In this document: positions 17,517 to 27,390 of the stretch, in pieces
Position numbering within the stretch: the first letter of the stretch is position 1
Layout of the letters: each line of letters opens with the position of its first letter
Source of the DNA: Flavisolibacter nicotianae
GTDB lineage: Bacteria > Bacteroidota > Bacteroidia > Chitinophagales > Chitinophagaceae
Length of the DNA: 64,000 bases
Direction of reading: 5' to 3'
Assembly: GCF_003628535.1 (NCBI RefSeq)
Contig: NZ_RBCI01000001.1
Location: forward strand, 558,001-622,000
The notes under the pieces: generated by a model
Database searches by the model: none
Told to the model about the DNA's origin: nothing
What the model saw: the letters and a program-made list of their open reading frames with translations, nothing else
Translations under genes and position numbers: made by a program

Positions 17517-18296
17517 TTACGGCTTGCCTGCTTCTTCCACAACATCATGGCCAACAACCCGTGTCTCACCAGTGGAGACAGGAGGGTCTTCTTTTTCGAG
17601 CAGGATTTCTTTGATTTCCTGCTTCTGCCCTTCTTTCTTTTCTTCTTCTTTCTTTTCCACGAACCAGGATGCCACGTAGGCTGTGAAGGTGCCGAAAAGC
17701 CCCACGCCAACCGTCATCAGGATGGTGGCAATCACCCGGCCCTCGGTGGTAACCGGCACCATGTCGCCGTAGCCAACCGTGGTGATGGTGACATAAGCCC
17801 ACCACAGTGCATCTTCGGCTGTTTTAATCTTGCTCGCGGGATGGTCATGCTCCACTTCCAGCATGGCGATGGCACAAAACACGATCATCGTAAAAGCAAA
17901 AATGGCGGCCGACGCAAAGGCACTTTTGATTGGATTTTTGACAAAATACTGCGAGAGCAGGCGCAGTTCGCGAACAGCCCGGACGACACGAAGCAATTGA
18001 AAAACGCGGAAAATGCGACCCACCAATAACACATCCATTGGGATGCTGGAGATCAGGTCTAGCCAGCCCCATTTCAGGTAGTCCGATTTGCTGGAGGCGT
18101 GGAAAAACCGGTGTAAAAAATCAATAAAAAAAATGACACACACGCCCTTGTCGATATCCTGCAGCAGCCGTTTGACTTCGGGCGGAAGATGAAAGCAATA
18201 CGTTACAACCAGGGCGGCGATCACATAAATGGAAAGGAAAAAAACAATGATGTTGATCGGATGTAAAACCTCTTTTTGCTCTTTCGTCAAGTGCAT
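17517..18296 (-). CDS. Voltage-gated-type potassium channel (ion transport protein)
   Basis: I choose ATG 18296 (MHLTKEQKEVLHP), as the longer open frame runs into a terminator. The 259-residue protein has a six-segment layout: S1-S4 with Arg residues in the fourth segment (RIFRVFQLLRVVRAVRELRLL), then a pore loop with the selectivity filter TTVGYGD and a last membrane helix. The C-terminal ~45 residues are a charged Glu/Lys-rich coiled-coil-like tail. It should conduct K+ across the inner membrane. It lies alone between two terminators. Confidence 0.9.
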   Translation of the reverse strand: MHLTKEQKEVLHPINIIVFFLSIYVIAALVVTYCFHLPPEVKRLLQDIDKGVCVIFFIDFLHRFFHASSKSDYLKWGWLDLISSIPMDVLLVGRIFRVFQLLRVVRAVRELRLLSQYFVKNPIKSAFASAAIFAFTMIVFCAIAMLEVEHDHPASKIKTAEDALWWAYVTITTVGYGDMVPVTTEGRVIATILMTVGVGLFGTFTAYVASWFVEKKEEEKKEGQKQEIKEILLEKEDPPVSTGETRVVGHDVVEEAGKP

Positions 18297-18369
18297 GTGC
18301 CGGACGGTTTGTTTTAAATATACAAACCTTTCCTTATTCAAAACGCGGGCAAGGACTGGTTCAAAAACA

Positions 18370-18399
18370 AAAAATCTCACGCGGATGCGTGAGATTTTT
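18370..18399. terminator. Perfect-stem terminator between the DUF1328 gene and the K+ channel gene
   Basis: Arms aaaaatctcacgc and gcgtgagattttt are perfectly complementary (13 bp) around ggat. It follows the minus-strand DUF1328 gene, and its A/T flanks allow function in both directions. Confidence 0.85.
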
Positions 18400-18473
18400 G
18401 TATGCTAATTCTTTACTGTCTTCATTCGCTCATGCCGTTCTCACAAGACAGTAATCTCCGTCGAGTGCCGGTG

Positions 18474-18641
18474 TTATACGTCGCTTGCTCTTCTGCCGAA
18501 AATGAGGCTCAGGATGAAGAGCACCAGGAAAATAAAGAACAAAATTTTAGCAATACTAGCCGCACCGGCTGCAATACCGCCAAAGCCGAAAATGGCTGCG
18601 ATAATCGCTACGATTAAAAAAATCACTGTCCAGCGTAACAT
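18474..18641 (-). CDS. DUF1328 small membrane protein
   Basis: The 55-residue protein starts at ATG 18641 and is nearly all hydrophobic with two membrane segments: [20 protein letters not shown], a Gly/Ala turn ([11 protein letters not shown]), and [16 protein letters not shown], then GRR. This matches DUF1328 (YtjA-type) in length and motif. Such genes are often stress-induced, but a molecular function is not known. The longer open frame to 18860 is rejected because the family domain starts exactly at this Met. Confidence 0.88.
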   Translation of the reverse strand: MLRWTVIFLIVAIIAAIFGFGGIAAGAASIAKILFFIFLVLFILSLIFGRRASDV

Positions 18642-19170
18642 AACATTCAGTTTAAAAGTGAATAAATATTTAGAGCTATTATGACGAAAAATGTGCCACA
18701 TACGGCTTAAAGAACAGCAGTGGACGGTATAAAGCCGGGTTTGCGGAATCTTTGCCGCAATTTGTAGGTGTAGTTGCCGCAAGGCCTTCAACCGTGCGCC
18801 TTCCCGGTATCCCATCAATGCCATCTTCCCTGCGTAAACCCGTGGTAAAACAACAATCAAACGGGAAAAAGCAGGGTATTCTGTTCACCACGATCAACCC
18901 GCAGCAGGACAACCGGGCAGCACTATTTTCCTGTCGCGTTGAATCAGAAGAAGATACAAAGCTTTATTGCCGAGAGGTGAGCGGTGAACGACCACCTGCA
19001 GCCGTTTACCGAAGCCTGGGTGAGAGATTTTTTGTTGCACGAACAAAGCTGCCCGATCATCTACCTGCACAGGAAAAAAAGGCACCGGCAGGACAAACAA
19101 ACCCTCGTACAATTGCCTTTGATCGCTTATCTTGTGAGAACAATTTCCAGACAAAATTTACTCCGCCACC
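18642..19170. other. Intergenic region without a supported gene
   Basis: Open frames here (for example 18752-19237 plus and 18984-19211 plus) have no recognisable domain and overlap the start of the DUF2007 gene in other phases. It must contain promoters for the diverging genes at its two ends. Confidence 0.5.
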
Positions 19171-19584
19171 ATGCATTTTGTTGCTGTACAAAGCTTCTCG
19201 AACTACATTGATGCACACATTATTTTGGGTCGCCTGAAAAATGAAGGCATCGAATGCTGGCTGAAAAACGAAGCCACGACGACCATCATCCCGGTGTGGA
19301 CAACCGCCATCGGCGGCATTGAGCTCATGGTCAGTCATGAACAGGTGCAGCGGGCCGGCCTTGTGCTGGAACGGATTGCCGAAGAAAAAAAGAGCAGCCG
19401 CATCTGCCCGGTGTGCTTCAGTCACCAGGTCGAATACATCAACACGCTGCGCAAACCCGTAAACTGGCTTAGTGCGCTGGTGACATTTTTTCTTGGAGAT
19501 CTTGCACTGATGCCCGAGCAACGCTACCATTGCTTTCATTGCGGGGCAGAGTTTGAAAAACCACTTGAGCCTGCCAACAATTGA
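19171..19584 (+). CDS. DUF2007 putative signal-transducing protein with zinc ribbon
   Basis: The 137-residue protein begins with the DUF2007 fold (VAVQSFSNYIDAHIILGRL then ECWLKNEATTT), an ACT/GlnB-like small alpha/beta domain, ending with VSHEQVQRAGLVLERI. The C-terminal half carries two Cys pairs, CPVC (about residues 79-82) and CFHC (about 120-123), typical of a zinc ribbon. The role of DUF2007 proteins is not established. Confidence 0.82.
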   Translation: MHFVAVQSFSNYIDAHIILGRLKNEGIECWLKNEATTTIIPVWTTAIGGIELMVSHEQVQRAGLVLERIAEEKKSSRICPVCFSHQVEYINTLRKPVNWLSALVTFFLGDLALMPEQRYHCFHCGAEFEKPLEPANN

Positions 19585-19690
19585 GAACGACCACAGGAGA
19601 AGCTGACTTGTTCATGGTTTACAGGTTGGCAAACACAACACCCGTGTTTAGCTAATTCACCACATACTATTAGCCTTTCACATTCACCAC

Positions 19691-20152
19691 TTACCAGTTG
19701 TGCTGGTGTTCCTTGTTGATCCGTTCGGGTTCTACCAAATCGCCTTCCTTCCAACGTGGGCTATAGCGAATAAAAAAAGAGATCCAGACAGAGCGGGAAA
19801 GACGCATCAATGGCGGCTGCAGGGCTACTAACAGAAATGCGTTGATGCCCAGCCACCAGAAAAAACGGTTGTCTTTCAGCGAAAAACCGATGGTAAACCA
19901 CCACAACAGGAAGGTAAGAACGCTGAACAATATAGCCAGTGTGTAACTGATCATATTGGTGCCGTAATAAAAACCGGGCTCCATGTCCAGCGACTGCCCA
20001 CACACCGGGCAACGCTCATTCATGCGCAGAACGGTGCGCAGCTTATACGGATTGCCGTATTGAAACATGGCACCCCGGCGACAACGGGGACAATGATTTT
20101 GTAAAACACTCAGCACGAGATTCGGCTTCACATCTTTATGGTCTGCACACAT
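19691..20152 (-). CDS. DUF983 family membrane protein
   Basis: ATG 20152 gives 153 residues. The N-terminal zinc-binding pairs CPRC (RCRRGAMF) and CPVCGQSL are followed by the family signature DMEPGFYYGTNMISY, then two to three membrane segments and a C-terminal charged tail. DUF983 proteins are small inner-membrane proteins of unknown role. The open frame extends to 20311, but the extra residues are Cys-rich without similarity and are rejected. Confidence 0.85.
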   Translation of the reverse strand: MCADHKDVKPNLVLSVLQNHCPRCRRGAMFQYGNPYKLRTVLRMNERCPVCGQSLDMEPGFYYGTNMISYTLAILFSVLTFLLWWFTIGFSLKDNRFFWWLGINAFLLVALQPPLMRLSRSVWISFFIRYSPRWKEGDLVEPERINKEHQHNW

Positions 20153-20279
20153 GAAAATTTGATTGAAATGAGGGCAAAGATAAGTTGGGATGAAAGCGAA
20201 ACCGGAATTGGCGGCTGGCAGCCAGTGAAGACGGCAAAACAAACAGCAAGACTGGCTACCCCCAACCCAACAAACAACG

Positions 20280-20330
20280 GAACCACAAAAAACACATTCA
20301 TCACTCATCATTCATTATTCATCATTCCCT
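20280..20330. repeat. Short tandem-like tract of attcat/catcatt units upstream of mqo
   Basis: The tract reads as repeated cat/att units (attcatcactcatcattcattattcatc is the pattern in pieces) just before mqo. Low-complexity and probably non-coding. Confidence 0.4.
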
Positions 20331-20363
20331 CCCGCTGGCATAACTTTTTGGCCTTTCCGGGCT

Positions 20364-21893
20364 ATGAAAGAAGGTCAATCTTACAACAACGAACCGGATG
20401 TTATCCTGGTCGGCGCAGGCATCATGAGTGCCACACTGGGCCTGTTGCTAAAGCAACTGGAACCTTCGTGGAGCATTGAAATCCTGGAACGGCTGGACTC
20501 GGCCGCTCTCGAAAGTTCCGATGCCTGGAACAACGCCGGCACCGGCCACTCGGCTTTTTGCGAACTCAATTATACACCGGAAAAAAGTGACGGTTCCATT
20601 GATATATCGAAGGCCATCAAGATTGCCACCTCCTTCGAAGAAAGCAAGCAGTTCTGGGCGTACCTCGTAGAAAAGGGCCTCGTCAACCCGCCTTCCTCCT
20701 TTGTGCACCCGATACCGCACATGAGTTTTGTCTGGGGCGAAAAAAACGTCGCCTACCTGCACAAGCGACACCAGGCGCTTACTGCCTGCCATCTTTTCAA
20801 AGGCATGCAGTTTTCAAACGATCCCGAACAGATCAGGCAGTGGGCTCCGCTCGTCATTGAAGGCCGCAGCGGCAACGAGCCGGTGGCTGCCACCCGCATG
20901 GACCTGGGAACCGATGTCAACTTCGGATCACTTACCCGTTGCCTGTTCGCCTGGCTGAAAAATCAGCCCGATGTCAACCTGCATTTCCACCACGAGGTCA
21001 AGCGCCTGCGCAAACGCGACGGCCGCTGGGAAATACGGGTCAAAAACATGGTAGACGACAGCCGGCGAACCATTAAAGCACGCTTTGTTTTCATTGGTGC
21101 AGGTGGTGGTTCGCTGCCGCTGCTGTTGAAGTCGGGCATACCCGAAAGTAAAGGCTACGGCGGTTTCCCCGTCAGCGGGCAATGGCTTCGCTGCACTAAC
21201 GAAAAGATTATCCGGCAACACGAGGCAAAAGTTTACGGAGCCGCCGCCGTGGGATCGCCCCCGATGTCGGTGCCCCATCTCGATACCCGCTGGATCAAAG
21301 GAAAACGCGAACTGCTCTTTGGTCCCTATGCAGGGTTTACCACCCGTTTCCTGAAAACAGGCTCGGTCTTCGACCTGTTCAATTCCGTGAAGCTTTCCAA
21401 CCTGAAAGCCATGCTGGCAGCCGGCGTTCACAACCTGCCGCTGACGAAATACCTCATCGACCAGGTGCGTCTTACTCCTGATGCCCGTCTCGATGCCTTA
21501 CGGGAATACTACCCCGGTGCCCAAAAAGAAGACTGGCGGCTGGCCGTTGCCGGCTACCGTGTGCAGGTCATCAAAAAAGACGAGGAAGAAGGCGGCGTGC
21601 TGGAATTTGGTACCGAAGTGGTCAGTGCTGCCGATGGCAGCATTTCGGCCCTGCTGGGTGCCTCACCGGGTGCATCCACGGCTGTTTCCATCATGCTTGG
21701 CCTGTTGAAAAAATGTTTTCCCCGCCAGGCAGCATCGGCGGGCTGGCAGCAGAAATTAAGCGAGATGATTCCCTCTTATGGCAAATCACTGGACAAAGAC
21801 CCGCAATTGCTGAAGAACGTAAGGGAATGGACAGGAAACGTTTTAAACCTGCCGGCCACTGTTGAATGGCACCCGGGAGCAATGAACGCATAA
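20364..21893 (+). CDS. mqo: Malate:quinone oxidoreductase
   Basis: The 509-residue flavoprotein oxidises malate to oxaloacetate and passes electrons to quinone at the inner membrane. The FAD-binding motif GAGIMSATLG is at about residues 15-24, followed by the family signature SSDAWNNAGTGHSAFCELNYTP. Other conserved segments are ATRMDLGTDVNFGSLTR and TEVVSAADGSISALLGASPGAST near the C-terminus. Length fits the family (~500). Start ATG 20364 follows a TAACTTTT element at 20341. It stands alone and supplies the TCA-cycle step without NAD. Confidence 0.95.
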   Translation: MKEGQSYNNEPDVILVGAGIMSATLGLLLKQLEPSWSIEILERLDSAALESSDAWNNAGTGHSAFCELNYTPEKSDGSIDISKAIKIATSFEESKQFWAYLVEKGLVNPPSSFVHPIPHMSFVWGEKNVAYLHKRHQALTACHLFKGMQFSNDPEQIRQWAPLVIEGRSGNEPVAATRMDLGTDVNFGSLTRCLFAWLKNQPDVNLHFHHEVKRLRKRDGRWEIRVKNMVDDSRRTIKARFVFIGAGGGSLPLLLKSGIPESKGYGGFPVSGQWLRCTNEKIIRQHEAKVYGAAAVGSPPMSVPHLDTRWIKGKRELLFGPYAGFTTRFLKTGSVFDLFNSVKLSNLKAMLAAGVHNLPLTKYLIDQVRLTPDARLDALREYYPGAQKEDWRLAVAGYRVQVIKKDEEEGGVLEFGTEVVSAADGSISALLGASPGASTAVSIMLGLLKKCFPRQAASAGWQQKLSEMIPSYGKSLDKDPQLLKNVREWTGNVLNLPATVEWHPGAMNA

Positions 21894-21946
21894 GCAACCG
21901 TTTCAGGCAATCTTCGTCGACCCGAACATTCATGTGCCTTCCGCTG

Positions 21947-21954
21947 TATATTTG
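21947..21954 (+). promoter_or_regulatory. Candidate -7 element (TATATTTG) for the 22041 operon
   Basis: Exact match to TAnnTTTG, about 87 bases before the start of the small hypothetical gene. The -33 element is unclear. Confidence 0.4.
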
Positions 21955-22026
21955 TCGCACCGGATGTTTGTCTGCTTTTCACTAAATACAAAAACTTACT
22001 GCACAAAATTTGTGACACATCCTTCC

Positions 22027-22032
22027 AGGAGG
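22027..22032 (+). promoter_or_regulatory. Strong Shine-Dalgarno sequence AGGAGG
   Basis: AGGAGG lies 8 bases before ATG 22041. Genes in this phylum rarely use such a strong site, and it supports the small gene being translated. Confidence 0.7.
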
Positions 22033-22040
22033 ATTGGATC

Positions 22041-22289
22041 ATGAGGTTGCATGAATTTATTCGCTTGCCCGAAAAAGAAAAAACATCCCTGCTCTATGAA
22101 CAGGGTGTTTACATTGGCAAGCGCAGGCAGGGCAATTCCGTTGTATTGTTGTACCAGCTCAACGGATTTTACGCAGAAGTTTTTTACCGTACGTATCGCC
22201 GTGAGATTGACCGTATCAGTTGTTTTTCCGGAACAGCCCGACTCGATCCTTACCTTACGGCCATCGACGTTGAGAGCCTGGTGACATGA
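22041..22289 (+). CDS. Small hypothetical protein (82 aa)
   Basis: The product reads MRLHEFIRLPEKEKTSLLYE and continues with GVYIGKRRQGNSVVLLYQLN, then FYAEVFYRTYRREIDRISCF. It looks like a small folded alpha/beta protein, without signal peptide or membrane segment. I do not recognise the family. A strong AGGAGG precedes the ATG, and the stop overlaps the start of the response regulator gene (ATGA at 22286-22289), so the two are coupled. Confidence 0.65.
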   Translation: MRLHEFIRLPEKEKTSLLYEQGVYIGKRRQGNSVVLLYQLNGFYAEVFYRTYRREIDRISCFSGTARLDPYLTAIDVESLVT

Positions 22290-22759
22290 CAGATTCGGAC
22301 CGAAACAAGCCATCTACCATTATGACAAAGTATCTTGCTCCCACCAACCTTGTTGTGTATGCCGACGATGATCCTGATGACATCGAATTGGTCGAAGACG
22401 CGTTTCGGCAATTTGCCAACAACGTGGATGTTGCCACCTTTGCCGATGGCAGTACGGCACTTTCCTATCTCCGAAGCCTGGGCGATACAGACCCGCTTCC
22501 CTGCCTGATTATTCTCGATATCAACATGCCGGTGCTCAACGGGAAGGAAGTACTGGTGCGCCTGCGGCAAATGGATAAATTCGAAGGTGTTCCGGTGGTG
22601 TTGTTTACCACGTCCTCCATGCCGGTGGATCAGTCATTTGCCCAGCAGCACAATGCTGGCTTTGTCACCAAGCCGCTGGGATTTGAACAAATGGAAATCA
22701 TTACACGGCAATTCATCGATCATTGCGCCCAGGAAGTTCAACGAAAGATCAGGAGATAA
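22286..22759 (+). CDS. Single-domain response regulator (receiver only)
   Basis: A 157-residue protein made of one receiver domain: acidic pocket DDDPDDIEL, phosphoacceptor Asp in ILDINMPVLNGKEVL, Thr in LFTTSSMPVD and Lys in FVTKPLG. There is no output domain, so it resembles Rcp1/Spo0F-like relay proteins that often pair with phytochrome or PAS kinases. The ATG at 22286 overlaps the upstream stop (ATGA); ATG 22322 is a second possibility. No kinase gene is adjacent on the same operon, but a hybrid kinase lies 1.3 kb downstream. Confidence 0.85.
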   Translation: MTDSDRNKPSTIMTKYLAPTNLVVYADDDPDDIELVEDAFRQFANNVDVATFADGSTALSYLRSLGDTDPLPCLIILDINMPVLNGKEVLVRLRQMDKFEGVPVVLFTTSSMPVDQSFAQQHNAGFVTKPLGFEQMEIITRQFIDHCAQEVQRKIRR

Positions 22760-22926
22760 GACAGGCGTTATGATCAACAATAAAATCACAAACATATTTG
22801 CCCGCCAATAAAGCGGTGCATACGCCCTGTTCTCAAATCCTGCGACGAAAGTTACCGTTGAACGCTCCAGCCGGCACCGGCCCTTTTCCGGCTTTCGCAT
22901 GGCACTGTTTTCGCCGCTGCAGGATC

Positions 22927-23424
22927 ATGCCTTTTGCAAAATTTGATTATTCGCTCGATTACAAACACCTTGACCTGCGTCTGCAGCCGGAGCTTTACCG
23001 AACCGGCATTGGTGAGCAGGGTGTATTGCTGGTAGAACCCTACAAAACGGAGATCCTTCCCTATTGGCGTTTCAAAACACCGGATGTGGCTGTGGAATCG
23101 GCCGCACGGATTTATCAATTGTTTTTGGCTTACCGGGAGCAGGGCGATTTTGTGGGAATGGATATGGCCCGCAAGTTTTTGCAAATGGGTTATACCCGCA
23201 GCCGCCGCTATGCCAACCACCGGTCGGGCCGCAAGTACGAAGGCGCCGTACCGGCTGATAAAAAAGGACAAAGCGGTGCACACGGCAGAAAGCAAAGGCC
23301 ACCCGACACCGATCCCCTGAAAGCACAAAGCGCTTCCATCTTTTACGAAGCCTGGCAAAAAGCAAAACAAGACCCCACGTACAACACACTGCTGCAACAA
23401 CACAAAGAGCGATACCGGCAGTAA
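22927..23424 (+). CDS. DUF4385 family protein
   Basis: ATG 22927 (MPFAKFDYSLDYKHLDLR) gives 165 residues with motifs RIGxGEQGVLLVEPYK-like (GIGEQGVLLVEPYKTEILPYW) and DFVGMDMARKFLQMGYTRSRRYANH. These match the DUF4385 family, found across bacteria and some phages, with no known activity. The C-terminal half is basic and may bind nucleic acid, which is only a guess. An in-frame extension to 22798 is rejected for lack of family similarity. Confidence 0.72.
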   Translation: MPFAKFDYSLDYKHLDLRLQPELYRTGIGEQGVLLVEPYKTEILPYWRFKTPDVAVESAARIYQLFLAYREQGDFVGMDMARKFLQMGYTRSRRYANHRSGRKYEGAVPADKKGQSGAHGRKQRPPDTDPLKAQSASIFYEAWQKAKQDPTYNTLLQQHKERYRQ

Positions 23425-23541
23425 AGCCTGCAGGCAGCGAAAAATTTTATCCTGCTGTCGAGAAGGCGACGGAAGCACTATTGAACAGGCACACTTGCCG
23501 GTAACTGGAAAAGGAAGCCAGTCAGATTGCAGGTTAGCCAA

Positions 23542-23901
23542 TCAGCGGAGCAGGGAGGCAACGTGCGGCAAAAAGATCAGGAGTCCAACGACAAAAGCAA
23601 CGATGGCCGACCACAGCACCGCTGCCGCTGCCACATCTTTGATGATTTTGATCGCGGGGTGAAACGAGGTGGTGTGCATGTTGCAGAGCCGTTCAATGGC
23701 CGAATTCACCATTTCCAGGCTGATTACAAGACCGGTGCAGAGCAGGAGCGCCATCCATTCCATGCGGGTGATCTGGAAAAAGGCGCCGCCCGCAATGGCC
23801 AGCGCTGCCAGCACACCCTGGATTTGCCCGTTGCGTTCGCGACGAAAAAAAAGAACAATGCCATTGGCTGCAAAACGGAGGCTCCTGATAAAATACCGCA
23901 T
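23542..23901 (-). CDS. dgkA: Diacylglycerol kinase / undecaprenol kinase family protein
   Basis: ATG 23901 gives a 119-residue inner-membrane protein with three membrane segments. The DgkA active-site signature is seen as LEMVNSAIERL (about residues 62-72), and the N-terminal segment RSLRFAANGIVLFFRRERN matches the surface helix. The Gram-positive-type members phosphorylate undecaprenol or diacylglycerol, feeding lipid carrier recycling. Nothing in the context decides the substrate. The longer open frame to 24165 would overlap the kinase operon and is rejected. Confidence 0.85.
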   Translation of the reverse strand: MRYFIRSLRFAANGIVLFFRRERNGQIQGVLAALAIAGGAFFQITRMEWMALLLCTGLVISLEMVNSAIERLCNMHTTSFHPAIKIIKDVAAAAVLWSAIVAFVVGLLIFLPHVASLLR

Positions 23902-23983
23902 AATTTTCTCCGGCAAAAATAGAGACGGGCTTTGCCCGCACGGCATATTTCGGCAGAACCGTTTTCTGCATCGTCTAACGCGA

Positions 23984-24014
23984 TTGTGAATTTGTGCCCG
24001 GGCACCTACATTTG
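23984..24014 (+). promoter_or_regulatory. Bacteroidota promoter for the kinase-HEAT-glycosyltransferase operon
   Basis: TTG at 23984-23986 and TACATTTG at 24007-24014 are separated by 20 bases, an excellent match to TTG-N(19-21)-TAnnTTTG. Transcription would begin near 24021, which leaves TTG 24037 as the first sensible in-frame start of the kinase. Confidence 0.65.
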
Positions 24015-24036
24015 TGCCAACAAAACCAGTATCCTT

Positions 24037-27027
24037 TTGAAGCTCCAAAAATCTATTCGCTACCTGCTGCTGCTTATTTTCGCCGTTCTTGCTTCCCTGT
24101 TTGTTTTTATTTATCAGAACAACCAACGCAACAAAGAATCCTTTCAATGGGTCACCCACACCCATACTGTCATTGAAAACATTAACGCCGTTCGTACTTC
24201 CCTGCTGGATGTCGAATCGCAGTTACGGGGCTACGTTATCTCGGGCAATGACGCTTTCCTGCAGAACTATACATCCAAAAAACAAACCCTGTTTCGCAAT
24301 ATCACCAAACTGCAACAACTGGTGAACGACAACAAGCAGCAGCAGATCAAAGCCGACTCGCTGCTGCAACTGGCCCATAAAAAAATGCAGTTCCAGCAGG
24401 AAGTCAGGGACCACTATCACACCTCTCCGCTGGAAGCGCAACAACTGGTTGCCGGTCTTTTGGGCAAGTACCTCACCGATTCGATGGAGGCCGTGATGCA
24501 ACACATGTGTTTGACGGAAAACGAGCTGCTCGCTGTTCGGATGGACAAGCATCGTTACTACATGCAATTGCGCTTCACCACCTCCATCGTTTTAGCCATT
24601 GGCGTTTTTCTGGGCCTTTCCATCTTACTCATCCGAATGGCTCGGGAGGCTATGCTTCGGCGCAAGGCCGAGCAGCAGGCCATTCTGAGCGAACGGAAAT
24701 ACAAGGGCCTGATCGAGAATTCGGCCATCATTGTTCACTCGACCGATCTGAATGGCTACTTCACTTACCTCAGTGGCAAGTGCAAGGACATCACCGGGTT
24801 TACCGCCGAAGAACTGATCGGCGAAAGCTACCTGTCCGTCATCGAAGAAACCTGGCGGGAAAAGGCCATGGCTTTCTACATGGAGCAAATCGAAAAACAA
24901 ACTTTTGAGACCATACTCGAGTTGCCCATTATGGGTAAAAACGGCGAATTACGCTGGATCGAACAAAGCACGGTGCTGCTGTACAAAGACGGCCAGCCAT
25001 CCGGTTTTCAAAGCATCGCCAAAGATGTAACTGAACGCAAATACGCCGAAAAGCTGCTTGCCGATGCCGAAGGGCGACTGAAAGCAAAGCAGGACGAATA
25101 CCAGGAACGCCTGCAGGCCATCCTCGACAACATGCCCATGATCGTTTACCTCAAAGACCTGGCAGGCCACTTTATCATGGTCAACCGGCAATTTCACCAA
25201 ACCTTCGGCACCACGGATGAAATGGTTATCGGGAAAGTGGAGATCGACGTACACAAGGATGCCGGTGGCGCCAAGCGCTTCCTGGAAGCCGATGAACAGG
25301 TGAAGAAAAACGGCCGGCCGGTAGAGGTGGAAACCCGCGTGTTAACGACTAGTGGCGAACGCGAAATGCTGATCATCAAATTCCCGCTCTACGACAAGAA
25401 CGACGAGCTGTTTGCCATCAGTGCCGTGGGCAAAGACATTACCGAAGTGGTGCGCTACCAGCGGCAGTTGATCAGTGCGAAAAAGCGGGCCGAGAAGGCC
25501 GAACGCTTGCAGGAAGAATTCCTGGCCAACATGAGCCACGAGATCCGTACCCCCATGAACGGGATCATCGGCATGACCAACCTGCTGGAAACCACATCGC
25601 TCAACAGCGAGCAACGCGACTACCTGTACCTCATCCAGGAATCGTCCGGTATCCTGCTCAACCTGATCAACGATATTCTCGACCTTTCGAAAATCAAATC
25701 CGGACGCATGTCGGTGGAGACGATCGATTTTGACCTGCACCAAACCATCGACTCGCTGATCGCCGCCTTCCGCCTGAAAAGCAGTGAAAAAGGCATTCGC
25801 CTGAGCAAGATCTACCAGGATCTTCCCCGCTATATCCGCGGCGACCAGCACAAGCTGCAGCAAGTGCTCAACAACCTGCTGAGCAATGCCGTAAAGTTTA
25901 CCGAAGCCGGTGCTGTGACCCTGTTTGCCACCACCGGAACAAGGGAAGACGGCGCACAGGTGTTTGTCTGCACCGTCAGCGATACAGGTATTGGCATCGC
26001 CAAAGAGAACCTGGAACAGGTGTTCGACTCGTTTGTGCAGGCTGGCGACGACACCGTTCGACGCTTTGGCGGCACAGGACTGGGCCTGGCCATTACCAAG
26101 CGCCTCATCGACCTGCAGGGGGGAAAGGTCACCGTTAGCAGCACCCTGGGCGAAGGCACGTCGTTTTACGTTGAACTCCCCTTTGTTTCCAGCGAAAAAA
26201 CCGATGAAGCGCCGGGCAAGAATCCGGAGCAACAGGAAGTTCCGGTTCACCTGCTCCGGGGCAAAAAAATCCTGCTGGTCGAGGACAACCTGGTAAACCA
26301 AAAAGTCACCTACATGATGCTGCACAAGGCGGGCATGCTGGTAGACATTGCCAATCATGGGAAAGAAGCTGTGGAGCTGCTGGAAACCCGCACCTACGAC
26401 CTTGTCATCACCGACCTGCAAATGCCGCAGATGGACGGTTTCCAGACGGCCGCTTTTATCCGCAACAAGCTGCACCTCGATGTTCCCATCATTGCCATGA
26501 CGGCAAGTGCCTTGCGCAACGAGAAAGATCGCTGCCTGCAAATTGGTATGAACGAATACCTCACCAAGCCGTTTGCGCCTGCTTCGCTTTTCTTTCACCT
26601 GAATCGCTTCCTGGTGAATGGGGAAACCACCCAATCCGATTCGGCCATGCCGGCAAAAGAAGAAAAGCATGAGTCATTGTACAGCCTGTCCTACCTGGAA
26701 GAAATGGAAGATCTCGACTATACGGCCGAAGTGTTGTCGCTGTTCCTTTCCTCCACTCCCGAAACCCTGCTGCAGATTAAGGAAGCAACCTTTCGGGAGG
26801 AATGGAATGATGTATACCGGAAAGCCCATGGCCTGAAGAGCAGCCTGGGAATTTTGCAGATGACCCCCATGCTGCAAACCATAACCGAAATTGAAACGGT
26901 TGCCAGGCAAGGCATCCAGGTCGAATCGCTTGAAACGCTGATCCAGCTTTCGCAGCAGCAATACGACCTGGTGCGCCCCATGCTGGAAGCCGAACTTGAA
27001 ACAACCCGTAAAAAAAACATCCTATGA
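24037..27027 (+). CDS. Hybrid sensor histidine kinase: CHASE3-PAS-PAS-HisKA-HATPase-REC-HPt
   Basis: The start is assigned to TTG 24037, just after the promoter. The 996-residue protein has membrane helices at about 5-27 and 181-203 enclosing a CHASE3-type periplasmic sensor, then two PAS domains (about 221-335 and 355-470). The kinase core has His about 501 in [12 protein letters not shown] and an ATPase domain with DTGIGI and [10 protein letters not shown] receiver has Asp about 793 in [11 protein letters not shown] and Lys in YLTKPF. An HPt domain has His about 931 in [10 protein letters not shown]. The full phosphorelay is thus in one chain and can pass phosphate to a separate receiver, most simply the next gene, which it overlaps by ATGA. 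Confidence 0.9.
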   Translation: MKLQKSIRYLLLLIFAVLASLFVFIYQNNQRNKESFQWVTHTHTVIENINAVRTSLLDVESQLRGYVISGNDAFLQNYTSKKQTLFRNITKLQQLVNDNKQQQIKADSLLQLAHKKMQFQQEVRDHYHTSPLEAQQLVAGLLGKYLTDSMEAVMQHMCLTENELLAVRMDKHRYYMQLRFTTSIVLAIGVFLGLSILLIRMAREAMLRRKAEQQAILSERKYKGLIENSAIIVHSTDLNGYFTYLSGKCKDITGFTAEELIGESYLSVIEETWREKAMAFYMEQIEKQTFETILELPIMGKNGELRWIEQSTVLLYKDGQPSGFQSIAKDVTERKYAEKLLADAEGRLKAKQDEYQERLQAILDNMPMIVYLKDLAGHFIMVNRQFHQTFGTTDEMVIGKVEIDVHKDAGGAKRFLEADEQVKKNGRPVEVETRVLTTSGEREMLIIKFPLYDKNDELFAISAVGKDITEVVRYQRQLISAKKRAEKAERLQEEFLANMSHEIRTPMNGIIGMTNLLETTSLNSEQRDYLYLIQESSGILLNLINDILDLSKIKSGRMSVETIDFDLHQTIDSLIAAFRLKSSEKGIRLSKIYQDLPRYIRGDQHKLQQVLNNLLSNAVKFTEAGAVTLFATTGTREDGAQVFVCTVSDTGIGIAKENLEQVFDSFVQAGDDTVRRFGGTGLGLAITKRLIDLQGGKVTVSSTLGEGTSFYVELPFVSSEKTDEAPGKNPEQQEVPVHLLRGKKILLVEDNLVNQKVTYMMLHKAGMLVDIANHGKEAVELLETRTYDLVITDLQMPQMDGFQTAAFIRNKLHLDVPIIAMTASALRNEKDRCLQIGMNEYLTKPFAPASLFFHLNRFLVNGETTQSDSAMPAKEEKHESLYSLSYLEEMEDLDYTAEVLSLFLSSTPETLLQIKEATFREEWNDVYRKAHGLKSSLGILQMTPMLQTITEIETVARQGIQVESLETLIQLSQQQYDLVRPMLEAELETTRKKNIL

Positions 27028-27380
27028 AAATCCTCGTTGCAGAAGACGAACCCATCATGCAAAAAACCATCGCCCTTCGGTTGAAAAAAGACGGGCACGA
27101 AGTCATCACCACCGACAACGGCCGCGAAGCGCTGACCCTTATTTTCGAGCAGTCGCCCGACCTGATCATCACGGACATCATGATGCCCTATGCCTCGGGA
27201 CTGGAGATTGTGGGCACCGTAAAGCAATACGAGAAGAAAATTCCCGTCATCGTGCTTTCGGCCATGGGACAGGAAAACGTGGTGCTGGAGGCATTCAATC
27301 TTGGTGCCGACGATTTTATCAGCAAGCCGTTTAGCCCCAACGAACTCTCCATGCGGGTGAAACGATTGACAGCACGCTAA
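27024..27380 (+). CDS. Response regulator, single receiver domain
   Basis: The 118-residue protein has the acidic pocket AEDEP, the phospho-Asp in IITDIMMPYASG, Ser in VIVLSAMG and Lys in FISKPFSPNEL. It has no output domain, so it must act by binding a partner. The overlap with the kinase (ATGA at 27024-27027) and a 10-base gap to the HEAT gene make the HEAT protein or the glycosyltransferase the likely target; this is inference. Confidence 0.88.
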   Translation: MKILVAEDEPIMQKTIALRLKKDGHEVITTDNGREALTLIFEQSPDLIITDIMMPYASGLEIVGTVKQYEKKIPVIVLSAMGQENVVLEAFNLGADDFISKPFSPNELSMRVKRLTAR

Positions 27381-27390
27381 TGTAGCAACC

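Noticed and set aside
17517-18029. Plus-strand frame with Phe-rich sequence over the K+ channel gene
   Set aside because: It is the complement of the Lys/Glu-rich tail of the channel, so it is not a gene.
25342-26670. 442-residue minus-strand open frame inside the hybrid kinase gene
   Set aside because: Antisense shadow; the kinase frame carries every expected motif in order.
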